Source of the DNA: Chamaecyparis obtusa
Taxonomy: Eukaryota; Streptophyta; Pinopsida; Cupressales; Cupressaceae
Length of the DNA: 64,000 nt
NCBI GenBank assembly: GCA_027943335.1
Contig: BSBK01003258.1
Coordinates: 680,501 to 744,500 of the forward strand
Direction of reading: 5' to 3'
The stretch's first letter is position 1, and each line of letters begins with the position of its first letter. Made by a program: the position numbers and the translations under genes. The notes under the pieces are model-generated. The model was not told the origin of the DNA. It was given only the letters and a program-made list of their open reading frames with translations, and did not search any database. Positions 1 to 11,888 of the stretch are shown one piece after another.

Positions 1-1230
1 AAGTTATTTGCAACATGGTTTCAATGTAATTGTTAAGGCATTCCAAATGCATTTCAATTTGTCTTTTGATTAACCAAATATAGTCGATTTCAATTCCACT
101 CTTGAAAAACTAGGGTTCAATGTGCTTGATACTATTTTCCAAATGTATTTGAATTTATCAGTTATAGGTTGTCAGTTACCGTGTACTAGATGTTTGCAAT
201 TTCAATATTTTTATCTCACTTCCAATTTTATAAATCAAGGGTTTAATAAGTTATGTGCTTGTTGGATTCAATGTGATTGTTATTGCATTCCAAATTCATT
301 TCAATGTCTTTTGATGTAATAGATATTGTTAATTTCAATTCCAATAATGGCAATTAACGGTTCAATGTGCTTGTCACTGCATTCCAAATTCAATTCAACT
401 TATCACTTTTAGGTTCTCAGTTACATTGTACTATATATTTTCAAGGTCAATTTTTTAAATCTCAAATTCAATTTTTTAGATCAAGGGTTTAATAAGTTAT
501 GTGCTTGTTGGTTTCAATGTGATTGTTGTAGCATTTTGAATTCATTTCAATATGTCTTTTGATGTCATAGACATAGACAATTTCAATTCCAATCTTGGAA
601 ATTAGGGGTTCAATGTGCTTGTTACTGCATTCCAAATTCAATTCAATTTATTAGTTTTAGGTTATCAATTATACTGTACTATATGTTTGAAAGGTCAATT
701 TTTTATCTCAATTTTAATTTTATAGATCAAGGGTTTAATAAGTAATGTACTTATTAGTTTCAATGTGATTGTTGTAGCATTTTGAATTCATTTCAATATG
801 TCTTTTCATGTGGTAGACATAGACAATTTCAATTCCAATCTTGTAAATTAGGGGTTCAATGTGCTTGTTACTGCATTCTAAATTCAATTCAACTCATCAG
901 TTTTAGGTTGTCAATTACACTATACTATATGTTTGCAAACTTAATTTTTGATCTCAATTCCAATTTTATAGATCAAGGGTTAAATACGTTATGTGCTTGT
1001 TGGTTTTAATGTGATTATTGTAGCATTCCAAATTCATTTCAATGTCTTTCCATGTGGTAGACATAAACAATTTAAATTCCAATCTTGGCAATTAGGGGTT
1101 CAATGTGCTTGTTACTGCATTCCAAATTCAAATTTTTCTTATCAGTTTTAGGTTGTCAATTTCGGTGTAGTAGATGTGTGCAACTTCAATTCCAATGTCA
1201 GGAGTTAAGGGTTTAATGAGTTATCTATTT
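1..1230. repeat. 245-bp tandem satellite, about five copies
   Basis: The phrase GGTTCAATGTGCTTG recurs at about 113, 358, 606, 852 and 1096, a spacing of 244-248 bases. Between occurrences the same order of blocks returns: a CAATTTCAATTCCAAT block, a block about a growing GTTTAATAAGTTATGTGC phrase, and a TTTCAATGTGATTGTT phrase. Copies differ by scattered substitutions and small indels, and the left end is cut by the window edge. The short frames inside it (for example 122-319 and 782-1009) are by-products of the repeat, not genes. It is an AT-rich satellite or an expanded tandem segment; I do not recognise the family. Confidence 0.85.
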
Positions 1231-1312
1231 TTTTAAAAACAAATTACACTCAAAAGAGATATACAAGTCATTACAATTTATTGGTTGGAGGGTTTCAGAC
1301 TTAGTGTTCCAT
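1180..1312 (+). repeat. Left arm of an imperfect inverted repeat (partner 3722-3860)
   Basis: The last satellite unit and the sequence just after it (TTCAATTCCAATGT, then AGTTATCTA, then TTTATTGGTTG) return as the reverse complement at 3722-3860. The pair brackets the microsatellite and the TIR element at 2599-3683. This suggests an inverted duplication of the satellite edge. Confidence 0.6.
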
Positions 1313-1688
1313 ATGCTTGCTTATACATTCCACACCCAATTTTTTATCTTCCACCCTACGTGGCTGAGGTGGCTACCCCAAATCAAAATATGAGGAATTC
1401 CCAACTATTTTAATTTATGTTTGGGCAATCCCTAACCAGTGGACATGTCCATGTTACAAGTCAAATGATTTTTTCCAAGTAAAGCTCAAAATTGATAAAT
1501 CATATTGACAAGAGTGCACAAACCAATGACTGATTTACTGAATCCTATCTACTAAATCCTTTCATGTTCATTTCACCTACTATTTTCTATACCCTAACTA
1601 TTTTCATTTATGTTTTGGAAATCCCATTAAAGGCATTGAAAACACCCTTTACTTGGGGATTTTGTAGAGTCTCTTTAGTGTTGAAAGT

Positions 1689-2153
1689 CTTGTAAGCCAC
1701 AACTTTCCATAAAAAGAAGATCATAAAATGTTCTTCTGATTTTGGAGCTCCTTAGGTGATAGTAATTCATAAAAATAAACCAGGTGATGTTGACATGAAG
1801 AAAATTGAAGATATGGAAGTAGTGATTTATAATTCTTTAAATTTTAAAGATATTCTACAACATCCTTAATTATCAGGTGCCTTTCGATGCTTTTGTAGGA
1901 TTGCTACACACATTTCATTTTTGTTTTCAATGCACTTTATATTATTCTGAAATGGCATTTCCATAAAAATTCTAACATCACTACTACATATGCAGACGGA
2001 AGCCTTGTAAGCCACAACTTGCCATACACACAAGATATTAAATTGTTGTCTCTATTTTGGACATGCTTAGGTAATACTAATTCACAACATTCAACACGTG
2101 ATGTTTACAAGAAAAAAACTGAAGTTATGGAAGTGGTGACTTACAATTCTTTA
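1689..2153 (+). repeat. Imperfect direct duplication, 150 bp twice, 315 bp apart
   Basis: The segments 1689-1842 and 2004-2153 share an ordered series of phrases: CTTGTAAGCCACAACTT, then a TTTTGGA..GCT..TTAGGT block, a GTGATGTT block, GAAGATATGGAAGTAGTGA (GAAGTTATGGAAGTGGTGA in the second copy), and a TACAATTCTTTA end. They are diverged and have no coding potential. Confidence 0.6.
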
Positions 2154-2319
2154 TAATGGAAGTGGTGACTTGTAGGTCTAGGGTGCATGTTTGAAATTGG
2201 CAACCTAAATTTGATTAATTGAAGTGAATTTGGAATCTCTTAACATTAGCAGTGTCATTGAAAACCCACAAACACTCAAATTGGATTATGTTATCCCCTA
2301 ACATACATAAATGCTTGCA

Positions 2320-2583
<264 letters not shown>

Positions 2584-2598
2584 AAATATAACTTCATA

Positions 2599-3683
2599 GG
2601 GGTGGGGAGCTAGAGCATGCACACCCTACCTTGAAATGTGAACAATATCACCCAAACATGTATTGACAATGGAGGTTAGTGTTAGCCAAACAAGAAAACA
2701 AATCAACCAACATAGGATTCACTGACCACCATCAAAGAGCAGATGGTAAACAATTTACCATTTCTCCTCCCACCACTTGTTGTCTTCTTCTACTTCCTTC
2801 ACCTCAAAATCTCTAGAATCCCACAGAAAGAGGGTGATTTGTCCCACAACCACAAAAACCCAATGTGAGGAAACTTGAAAAAATAGGATACAACAACTTA
2901 AAATATGCAAACAAAGAACATATTACCTACAAATTTGATGTAGAATGTGGTCCATGGGTGAGAAAATAATGGCTACATTTCATGTTTGCAAAGTTCTCTA
3001 CTGAGCATGTTTCTTCTCCCAAATGATGGAAGACTTCAAAATAGGCGAGAATAAAAGGAATCTTATCTATTTTTACTTGCACTAAAGAAGGCATATTGAA
3101 TGGATTTGTGATGAGAAATATAGTCCCATTAAGGGAAATTAAGGTGACTTGACATGTAGTAAATGCAACTACATGTTTCTCTACATATAGAAGCCTCTTT
3201 CTACAAGTAGATATTGAATTGATAAGAAAAGATATTGCGCTTGACCTTGGCAAGAAGGTATCATGTTGATAAGAATAAATAATTGATAAGAAAAGAAAAT
3301 TTATCTTACCTTGTACATGATTATGCCTGAAAAGGTACTCAACTACAATGTTGCAGCATAAGGTGGTCGTGAGAAGTATTGGTAGTTGGGGTGGTGGATA
3401 GGGTGGCATATAAAAAATACCCCACACATCCACCGTAATCTGTATTCAAGGCTAAAATACTACGTTCTCCTTGATGAATGAGAATGTCCTGATTGACGAC
3501 CCAAAATGGAAAGTTTTGCCTACCTTGCGCTAATCATGTTGTGGTACATGGCTAGGCATTTCCAAATGGGATCTACTCTTGATTTCAAGTTTCCAAATAG
3601 GCTAGTTGAGGTGGCAAATAAAAAAAGGGAGTGGCCATGTGGACCCCCAAAGTTAGGGTGTGCTCATTCTAGCTCCTCTCCCC
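2599..3683. mobile_element. Candidate non-autonomous DNA transposon with 32-bp TIRs
   Basis: The ends 2599-2630 (GGGGTGGGGAGCTAGAGC, then GCACACCCTA) and 3652-3683 are imperfect reverse complements, differing at only a few positions. A TA dinucleotide flanks each side (2597-2598 and 3684-3685), which would suit a TA target-site duplication as in Tc1/mariner-type elements, but two bases are weak evidence in AT-rich DNA. The interior has one open minus-strand frame (2927-3433, 168 codons) that matches nothing I recognise and is not protein-like in composition. No transposase motif is visible. The family is unassigned. Confidence 0.55.
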
Positions 3684-4075
3684 TATATATGTCAATTACA
3701 AACTTTACTATTTTTGTATTAAAACTCTCAACACTAATTTTGAAAACCTACAACCAATAAACTGAAATGAAGTCAGAAAACATTAACAATCACATTGAAA
3801 CCATGGTGTAGATAACTTGTTAAATGCTCCATCCCCAACATTGGAATTGAAATTGTATGTATTAACACTGATTTGTTCACATCTTGGCTCAATCATCATT
3901 TTACATGAAGCATATATAATTTACACATCAGTTTCATAGATAGGACAAATTTTAAAAAAAAATACTTTACAACCAATTGAACCTTTTCATTCAAATCAGT
4001 TATAAAAAATTAACATAGTTGAAAATAAAATGCAAGAAAATTCATTATAAACCTCCAACCAAATTAAACTCTAAT
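3684..4075. other. AT-rich spacer including the inverted satellite fragment
   Basis: 3722-3860 is the right arm of the inverted repeat described at 1180-1312. The remainder (3860-4075) is AT-rich with no coding, repeat or motif signal that I can support. Confidence 0.5.
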
Positions 4076-5021
4076 TTATGGAAACCGAGTAGGAAAAGTA
4101 TGTGGTGGTGAGGTGGGAGATGACCATGCCAATCCAACGGGAGCTATGTTCTCCTCCCCTGATGATCCATCTAATATACTCACTCCATGTATTGTGTTGC
4201 AATATCCACCTCTCCAAGCATGTATTGGAACTCCTCCACTTTGGTTACAAGAACCACCAAACATAGTAGATGTGAAAGGTGGCTCACAATTAGAAGCTAT
4301 TGAATGGTATGGGACGTAGATGTTTATCAAATCCCTCATTACAGGATGTCCTTCAGGTAGCGACATGGATGGAGTGGATAGATCGTATAACATACATTAT
4401 CTTTCCAAATCTCTATGGTGTTCCTCAACCTTGCTTTCCTTCGCTTCCTTCACTCACTTCTATTTGTCCTCCTCCTTCTTCTTTTCTTCTCTTAGCCTTT
4501 GCATTTCCTTACACCCAATATCCATTTATTTTCTATCATTCACCTTCTTTTCCTTTGCCAATTTGTGGTCAACCTTATTTTCTATGATCTGCTCTATCTT
4601 TCTCTCTTTTATCTCCACTTCTTTCATCCTTACCTCACCCTTCATCAACACTTCCATGTAATCAACAGATGCTAACTTTCTCAACAAGGTTTCCAGTTGA
4701 AAAAATAGTAGCTTTAAGAACTTGTTCAATGATGTTTTGTGCTGTGAACCCAATATCTCGCATATTTGTGACTCTACGCTTTCATCTTCCCCATTCCCAT
4801 CTTCACATATTTCTTGTGTCATATCTGCATCCAAATAAATATGTGGTTTCATACATTCTATGTAGTGATGTACTATTTCCAACACAAAAATAGTGTGTGG
4901 AGTAGGGAAAGTGAAACATGAATCTTGTTGTGGGGCTATCAAGTCGATACCCACATTCTCAACCCATTTAGCGAACCATGTGAGTGCTATTCAATCTAAT
5001 GGAAACCCAAGGCTCTCACTT
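4076..5021 (-). pseudogene. 3' half of a decayed ORF of unknown function, split by element D
   Basis: On the minus strand one reading frame runs from the D insertion edge (about 5021) to a stop at 4076. It holds several in-frame stops, one just before IALTWFAKW and others between 4394 and 4526. The open stretches are 4526-4980 (a globular-looking part with TWFAKWVENVG, then a Lys/Glu-rich helical part, probably coiled coil) and 4076-4393 (a Gly/Ser/Pro-rich tail ending TFPTRFP). The frame joins, across D, to the minus-strand frame at 19552-19751 (ending VDPIEY), so both pieces were one ORF before D inserted. I recognise no domain. Plus-strand frames at 4113-4893 are shadows. It may be a host gene relic or an ORF of an older mobile element. 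Confidence 0.55.
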
Positions 5022-5026
5022 TTATT

Positions 5027-6498
5027 TTTTAGAATAAATGAGAGGGGGGGGGGGGGGGGGGGGGGGGGGTGAATCAGTTATCCTATAGTCCCAAACTCTT
5101 AGATGTATAATAAAAAACTATTTCAACAATTTATGCAACTTGTTAAGATAAAATATCAATCTATCTGTTCACTTTACTGAATACCAGTAATTATCCAAAC
5201 TGTGATTACCGATTAAATCAACTATGTAGTATGTAAAGTATAATAGAAAAACAATCATAACAAACAACTCATAACACAATGATTTAACGTGGAAACCCTG
5301 CTAAGGGAAAAACCACCTGGGACTAGTAACCCAAAATATTTCACTCTTCTGAAGTGAGCTCGGTTAGGAGCCAAACCTGTTAAAGGTAACAATGCACATT
5401 GTTAGGTGTGACCTAGTTAGAGGATTTATCAATAACAGTCAACTCTTGAATGTCATATGGAAATACAATAAGACTGTTAAGTCCACTTGGTTAAGAGATT
5501 TTGTTGAATCAATGGTTAAACTGATATAATTATGATCTGATTCAAATACAACTCAATTACAAATATTTAGATCTATGCTATGCTCATAAAACTCATCTAA
5601 TCATTATTCAATTCACTTCCTCAATATATCCTCAACTTAATTCACTCGGTAAATAGTTCTCTGACACTCGATTATGCCTCCAGCTCGGTTATGTCTGTAA
5701 TCGATTTTATTAGGAAAGCATGAATAAAGTCTTCATGCAAAATATCTGTAGTCTCTATTTGCCTGACATGTTTTAACAATGAAACTCATGTCTCTTAAAT
5801 AGACAAGTAAACCATTTTCATATCATCCATTAGATTTTTCCACTTAATCTCCTTCATCCATTTTGCCACTTAAACCTTCCTCAATAGATGTGCCCTTAAC
5901 ACATTTCAATCTTATCCTTTAGATCATCTTTGAATTATGTCAGCCGTGGATCTTATGACTAACTTCATCCTTTATCTTAAAATCATAACAATTTCCAGCT
6001 CATCAATTTCAGTCGGCTGAACTTAGCATTTAATATTTTCATCCATAATCGATTAATACTAAATGCGTTGGTGATAACTAACTTAGTTATTACTGTCACT
6101 TGGTATAAACTACACAGGCTCTGTGTATATAGAAGTCTTTAATTACTGACCACACTAACTTGTTCAATTCAAATCTTTTCTTCACAATAGATAAATGTAA
6201 CATGCTCAAGTCAACAATATAAAGCCATAGACTCATCAATAAGTTACCCAATGTATACCTTATCCTTATCTATCATATCCATCTTTTCCTTATGTAGATA
6301 TCTCATTTCTTCATCTTGTCTTCCTTCTACAGATGTTCAGATGTTTGTAACTATCATGATAAGTATAGTCAAAACTAGTTGACATAAATGAAAACATATT
6401 GAATGATTTAATCATCTTACATATAACTTTTATAGCTCGGTGATCTCTAATCACTGCTCTTCAATTCATCAAGATATTCAATCAGTTGTAGTTCATCA
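5027..6498 (-). repeat. D 3' LTR
   Basis: In element sense it starts TGATGAACTACAACTGATT and ends with the C-rich U5 motif and TTATTCTAAAA (mutated from TTCTAACA). It aligns over its length with 18042-19551 and with the solo copy F. It carries an exceptional run of 26 G at 5044-5069 in plus-strand sense, where sister LTRs have far fewer. Confidence 0.88.
5031..5084 (-). promoter_or_regulatory. U5 hairpin of D 3' LTR (expanded loop)
   Basis: The arms AGAATAAATGA (5031-5041) and TCAGTTATCCT (5074-5084) can pair with one mismatch and a wobble. The loop carries a 26-base G tract in plus sense (C tract in element sense). It is the degenerate counterpart of the intact hairpin at 18046-18093. Confidence 0.5.
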
Positions 6499-6525
6499 AT
6501 CTCTCCCTTTGGCATTGATGTAAAC
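6499..6525 (-). promoter_or_regulatory. D polypurine tract
   Basis: Directly before the 3' LTR in element sense stands CATCAATGCCAAAGGGAGAG, a purine-rich plus-strand primer. Nearly the same words precede the 3' LTRs of E and G, so the three families share this signal. Confidence 0.75.
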
Positions 6526-6999
6526 ACAAACAGTATGAAATATGCCATACACATACCAAGCATGTATTCTAAAACTATGTAGGTAAATGCTGTAGCTTGA
6601 TAAAGCTATCCCTAGCTTGAAATTTAATATGTTTAATCACTACATACAACATTCCATGTAGACTCTCCCTGTGGTTTTGATCCTTTTCAGCTCTCCAATT
6701 CTTTTTCCCTTCAGTGGATAGATATTTAAATCTCTCTCCCTTTCCATGTTATCTTCAATATTTCATATGAAGTTCCTCTCCCTTTGAAAATAATGCCCAA
6801 ATAAAATAAATATCTCTACAATAGCCAAGTAATTCTTTGTTGTTCGGTCCAGATCAAGTACCTTCATGTATTGATATACAATTATCTATTCCAGCTTCTA
6901 CAATCTTTCACAACCTTAGAAATCCTAAAGTGTGAGCTGTGTGCATCAACATGAATGATTTTATGATAAAGTATAGGTTGATGCAACCTCCTGATCACC

Positions 7000-8965
7000 T
7001 TAGTGATCGATAGACAGGGGAAAGACCCCTAGTCTAGTCCTCAAATACTCAAAAGTGTCCTTCAGTAAGGGCTTGGTAAAAATATTAGCAAGTTGTTCTT
7101 TAGATTTCACAAATTCTAGTTTCACCTACTTCTCTTGAACTTGTTCCCTTAAGTAGTGATACTTAATAGAGATATGCTTTATTTTTGAATGCATCACTAG
7201 ATTTTTGGAAATATTTATAGCACTAGTGTTGTCACAATATATAATCACCAAGTCAGTGATTACCTCATTCATTCCTTCCAACACTTGTTTTATCTAAGCA
7301 ATATTTGAAAAATTTACAGCAACAACAACATATTCTACTTCATTAGCAGACTGAGAAATGCATGCTTGTTTCTTGCTTATCCAAGTCACAAGCCTTTGTC
7401 ATAAAAAGAATCCTCCACTGGTTGTGCTCTTCTAGTCATCAATGTTTCCATCCCAATCTACATCTGTATAAACTCAGAGTTCAAATTTGATTTCCTTTAT
7501 GTACCATAAACCATAGTCTTCAGTCTTCTTCAAGTATCTCAGAATTTTGTTAACAACAACCATATGTGAATCTTTAGGATTGGTAGAAAATATTGCCACA
7601 ATCCCAACTGCATGTCCTATATCAGGCCTACTGTGTACCACATACATTAGTTTTCCAATCATTGATCTGTATAGTGTTTGATTTAACTCAGTAGATTCAT
7701 CATCCTTAGTCAACTTACATCCTGTTACCATTAGTGTTCCTGCTGGTTTTGAATTTTCCATGCCAAAAGTCTTTAACACTTCCTTAAAGTATTTTGATTG
7801 TGTGATGAAAATTCCATCATTCTATTGTATAATCTGCAAACCTAGAAAGAATTTAATCTCTCCAAACATTAACATCTCAAATTTCTTTCTCATTTCATCA
7901 GCAAAATATTTTCAAATCAAATCATGTCCTCCAAAGATTATGTCATCAACAAATAAAATGAAATATTTGTCACCATAGTAGCTTTGAGTTCTCATAGGAC
8001 CACATAAGTCGGTATGTACCAACTCCAAAATACCTTTAGATGAATAGTCTTTACTTTTAAAACTAGATTTGGTCATCTTTCCTTTCTAACAATGATTGCA
8101 CATAAAATGATTAGGTTTGGTTAGACTTGGTAGACCTCTAACTCTTCTCTTTTTACTAATCTTAATCATGTTATCAAAGTTCACATGACATAGTCTCTTA
8201 TGCCATAACCATACATCTTCATTCTTCACCAGTAAATAAGAAGTTTCAACACTATCAAGATAGAATAAATTACCTTTTGACTGTTCTCGAGTACCGACAA
8301 GCTTTCTATTTTCATCAAATATTTTCACCTTCTTTCTTTCAAATGAAACTCGATGACCTGAGTTATTCAGCTGTGCTACACTCAACAAATTGTAGTTAAG
8401 TCCTTTTATCTAGTATGCATTATCACATCTAATCCTATTATTCAATAAGATAGACCCTTTTCCTTTCACTTGACAAGGTGTATCATTTCCCATTTTCAAT
8501 GATCCTCCATTATAGTGCTCAAGATGTTCAAATTTATCTTCATCACCAGTCATGTGATGTGTACAAACACTATCAATGATCCAAGTATCATTCTTACTAA
8601 CTTTGGAAATAAGGGTTGTTTCTACACACCTTTCCTCTTCTTTTGAATCATCTTTCATTGCATCAAATACCACTTCAATTTCATCATCAGTCATCTTCAT
8701 TTTCTTAAACAAGGTAACATGCCTTCTTTTCTTTGTCTTTGTAATCTTAGTTGTCTCTATTGTAGTGTCAGTTTCCTATGTTATTTCTTCTGCCAAGCTT
8801 TCCATCACTAGATCAGTCATTGTCTTTATCTTCTTCTTTCCTATTAGGACATCTAGCAGCAATATGACCAATCTCTTTACAATTAAAACAAGCTAAAGGT
8901 AACTTTCCCTTATATCTTCCTTTACCTTTTTGAAGTCTTCAGGCCATAAGTGCTTCAAGTTCATC
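7000..8965 (-). pseudogene. D pol remnant: zinc knuckle, protease, integrase N-part fused to RT-RNase H
   Basis: In minus-strand order: a CCHC knuckle (CFNCKEIGHIAARC, about 8840-8890); protease with IIDSVCTHHMTG near 8560, the catalytic DSG changed to DSV; the GAG-pre-integrase domain (WHKRLCHVNFDNM) and its CNHC zinc ligands near 8090; the start of the integrase core (HTDLCGP, about 8010); then an abrupt join to the reverse transcriptase VDDIIFGG motif (7942-7950), the rest of the polymerase, and RNase H ending LGVFPL with a stop at 7000-7002. Most of integrase (including its later catalytic acidic residues) and the N-terminal half of RT are missing. Several stops interrupt RNase H. It cannot be active. 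Confidence 0.9.
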
Positions 8966-8985
8966 AAGCTCATCTATTAGGATTA

Positions 8986-9023
8986 GGTAATACTAAGGGG
9001 GGGGGGGGTGAATTAGTATTACA
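8986..9023 (-). promoter_or_regulatory. U5 hairpin of E 3' LTR
   Basis: In plus sense the arms GGTAATACTAA and TTAGTATTACA pair around a loop with 12 G. Compared with the 5' LTR copy, both partners of one G-C pair have become A-T, so pairing is kept. Confidence 0.55.
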
Positions 9024-9911
9024 GAACTTTGATTTCAATCTCAAATAATTATAAACAATCCAAAGTAATGTGGAAATGAAAATAACATATAAGGATAACA
9101 CATTACTCATGACACCATGTTTTGTTCTCGAGGAAACCCTAACCAAGGGAAAGCCCTAGTGGGGATGGTACCCACAAATATGTACTAAAATATAATATCC
9201 CTGTTAGGAGATGTAGCCATGTTAGGAGCTGATTGTTACATAGTACATTTCCTTGTTAGAGGAATAAAAAACCCTGTTAGGGATATATAAAACACCTGGT
9301 TAAAGGTGGTGATCACACTGCTCTTACAATCAAAAACTGTCTGAAAAGAATTCTCCAAAATGTGAACAATACAAGCACTTATCTTGCTTAGATATTTCCA
9401 GTTATAGATCAACCTCTTACTGATCTTCAATATGATCTCTGCTATTAGATTTTCAATCTTTCTTTATCATCATAAACACAACTATACTTCACTTTCACAA
9501 AAGCCCTCTATACTTATACAAAATTAGCCTTCAAGTCAGCTTCAAAAATACCATATAAAACATAATAATAACTTATGAAAATGATAATTATGGAGTTGGA
9601 GATCTTATATTACCAAAGAGTCAAAAATATACTCTATTCACATGTCTTAGCACATTACCATATCCACTATACTCTCCTTGATCTTTGTAACTATTCATAT
9701 ACCCTGTTATACTATTTTACTGTCTTTGCATACCTTCTAAACACTGTATCTCATAGATCTAGTAACCAAAAATCATGCGCTCTTAACTAAAGAATGCATA
9801 CATCCCAAAATACCTTCAATTAACTTCACAAGTCCTAACACCTTATATATCTTCATCACTGACCAAAACTGTAGCACTGTACCCTGTTATCTTGGTTCTG
9901 GACTTAGTCAT

Positions 9912-11379
9912 TGTTAGAATAAATGAGAGGGGGGTGAATCAGTTATCCATAGTCCCAATCACAAAATGTATATCCAAAAACAATTTACTAAAACTTCTAT
10001 AGCTCAGTAAACTAAAATAGTATTTTGTCTGTGCTTTTACCGATTACCAGTTAATAACATATAATGATTACCGATCAAATCCAGTATGCAACATGCAAAG
10101 TATGAATCAAACAATCATCAAAATCAACACATAACACAAGAGATTTAATGTAGAAACCCTGTGAAGGGAAAAACCACCTGGGACCGACAACCCAAAAATT
10201 GTTCACTCTTCTGAAGTGAGGTCGGTGAAGACCCAACCCTGTTAAAGGTTACAAAACCACTGTGAGGTGTGACCTTGTTAGAGGATTTTAGACCAACTGT
10301 TATCTTCCAACCAAAATTCACTATGGGGTTGACAGGATAACAAATGTACACTCTATGAATGACATTACAAGACTTTCTAGTACACTCTGTTAAGAGATTT
10401 CTCTATTTACAATGGTTAAAATGTAACAATAGTTGATCTGATTACAGAACAACTTCAATTGCAGATTATCAGATCCATGTTAAGCTCATTCAAATCCTTT
10501 GATCAATATATCAATTTTGTTTCTATCAATATTTAGTAACTTACAATTGCTCGGTAATAGCTTTCTGACACTCGGTAATCTCTGCAGTTCAGTTCTCCTT
10601 AACCAGTCTGATTAGGCATGCGTGAAGCTTGTTCATGTGATATCTCTGTAGTCTCCTTCTTCTGACATGATTTCATCATGAAATCCCAGTCTCTTAAATA
10701 GACAAGTAAACCATTTTAATTCCATCCATCAGATTTTGCCGCTTAATCTTCTTTGTTGATTTTTCTGCTTAAACCTTCCTCGACTGATGTGTCAGTAACA
10801 CATTTTGTTTCAATCCATTAGCCATCAATCTTTGTAACAAACATTATCTTCATCTCTGATTTCAAGGTACTTTACAGCTCATCAACTTCCATCAGCTAAA
10901 CTAGTCATTTAGTTCTGTTCTTCTGCTTGGTTAACAAAGAAATGTGTCGGTGAACACAAGCTCAGTTTTTACTGTGATTGGTATATACTACACTACGTCG
11001 GTGTATACTGAAATGGTTCTTTAATCGACAACACTTCCTTGTGCATTTTGCTCTATCCTTCATCATAGATGAATACAACATAATCAATTCAATAACATAA
11101 GGTCATAGACTCATTCATAAGTTACCCAATGTATTCCTTATCCTTATCTATTATCTCCATCTTTCTCATGTAGATATATTCCATTCTTCATCTCTTTTCT
11201 TCTTCTTCTATAGATGTTTGGGTATAGTAACTTATAAGATAAGTACTATCAAGACTAGTTGACATCAATGACAACATATTAATGATTTAATCATCTTACA
11301 TATCTAATCAGCAACTCAGTGATCTAAAATTGCAGATTTTCAAGTTATACAATGTATTCAAATCAATTGTAGTTCATCA
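9912..11379 (-). mobile_element. F: solo LTR of the D family inside E's 3' LTR
   Basis: 1468 bases running from TGTTAGAATAAATGAGAG to GTAGTTCATCA, matching D's LTRs along their length but clearly diverged from them. The E sequence resumes directly on both sides (compare 17150-17165). No clean 5-base duplication is visible: the left flank is GTCAT and the right flank ATTTT. A solo LTR is the usual product of recombination between the two LTRs of a full element. Confidence 0.85.
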
Positions 11380-11888
11380 ATTTTCATGACTGTGACTCCA
11401 GTGGAAATCTTCTCAAGATGCGATCACTCCAATCATAAGTTTTTCCATAAATGACAACCCTCAAGTGATCCCTAGTGCCCAAAACATCACTTTCCAACAA
11501 TATCTCCCTTTGGCATTGATGACAATACTTAGAAAAATGACTAAGTGTCACAATACAACTCTCTTCTTTTCATTTTCTCTTTTCTACTTTTTTTTTTGTT
11601 TTACACATTTTTTTTCTTTATTATTTTCTTTTCTACATTTTACTCTCTCATATTTCTTTCTCTTCCTCATATTTATTTCTCTTCCTCTCCCTTTGACATC
11701 AATGGAAAAAGTTCATTCAAAATTGCAAAACTTTAGCACAAAGGATTTAGTGCTTACTTACCAGATTTAAGACATCTTGGAAAGAGTTTTCTAATGTCTT
11801 TACTTCGCTAGCCCATGAATTTAATAGAAGCTCACTAACATGGATTAATCCATTCAATGCATATGATGTTGTCTCCACTGCCTAAGCT

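Larger units (their letters stand above)
8975..11499 (-). repeat. E 3' LTR, interrupted by solo LTR F
   Basis: The left part 8975-9911 and right part 11380-11499 together align with 16222-17273. In element sense the LTR starts TGTTGGAAAGTGATG and ends TACCTAATCCTAATA. The polypurine tract ATCAATGCCAAAGGGAGATA follows at 11500-11520 in plus coordinates. Confidence 0.88.

Noticed and set aside
4113..4893. Several plus-strand frames
   Set aside because: They are antisense shadows of the decayed minus-strand ORF at 4076-5021, whose frame is coherent and continues across element D.
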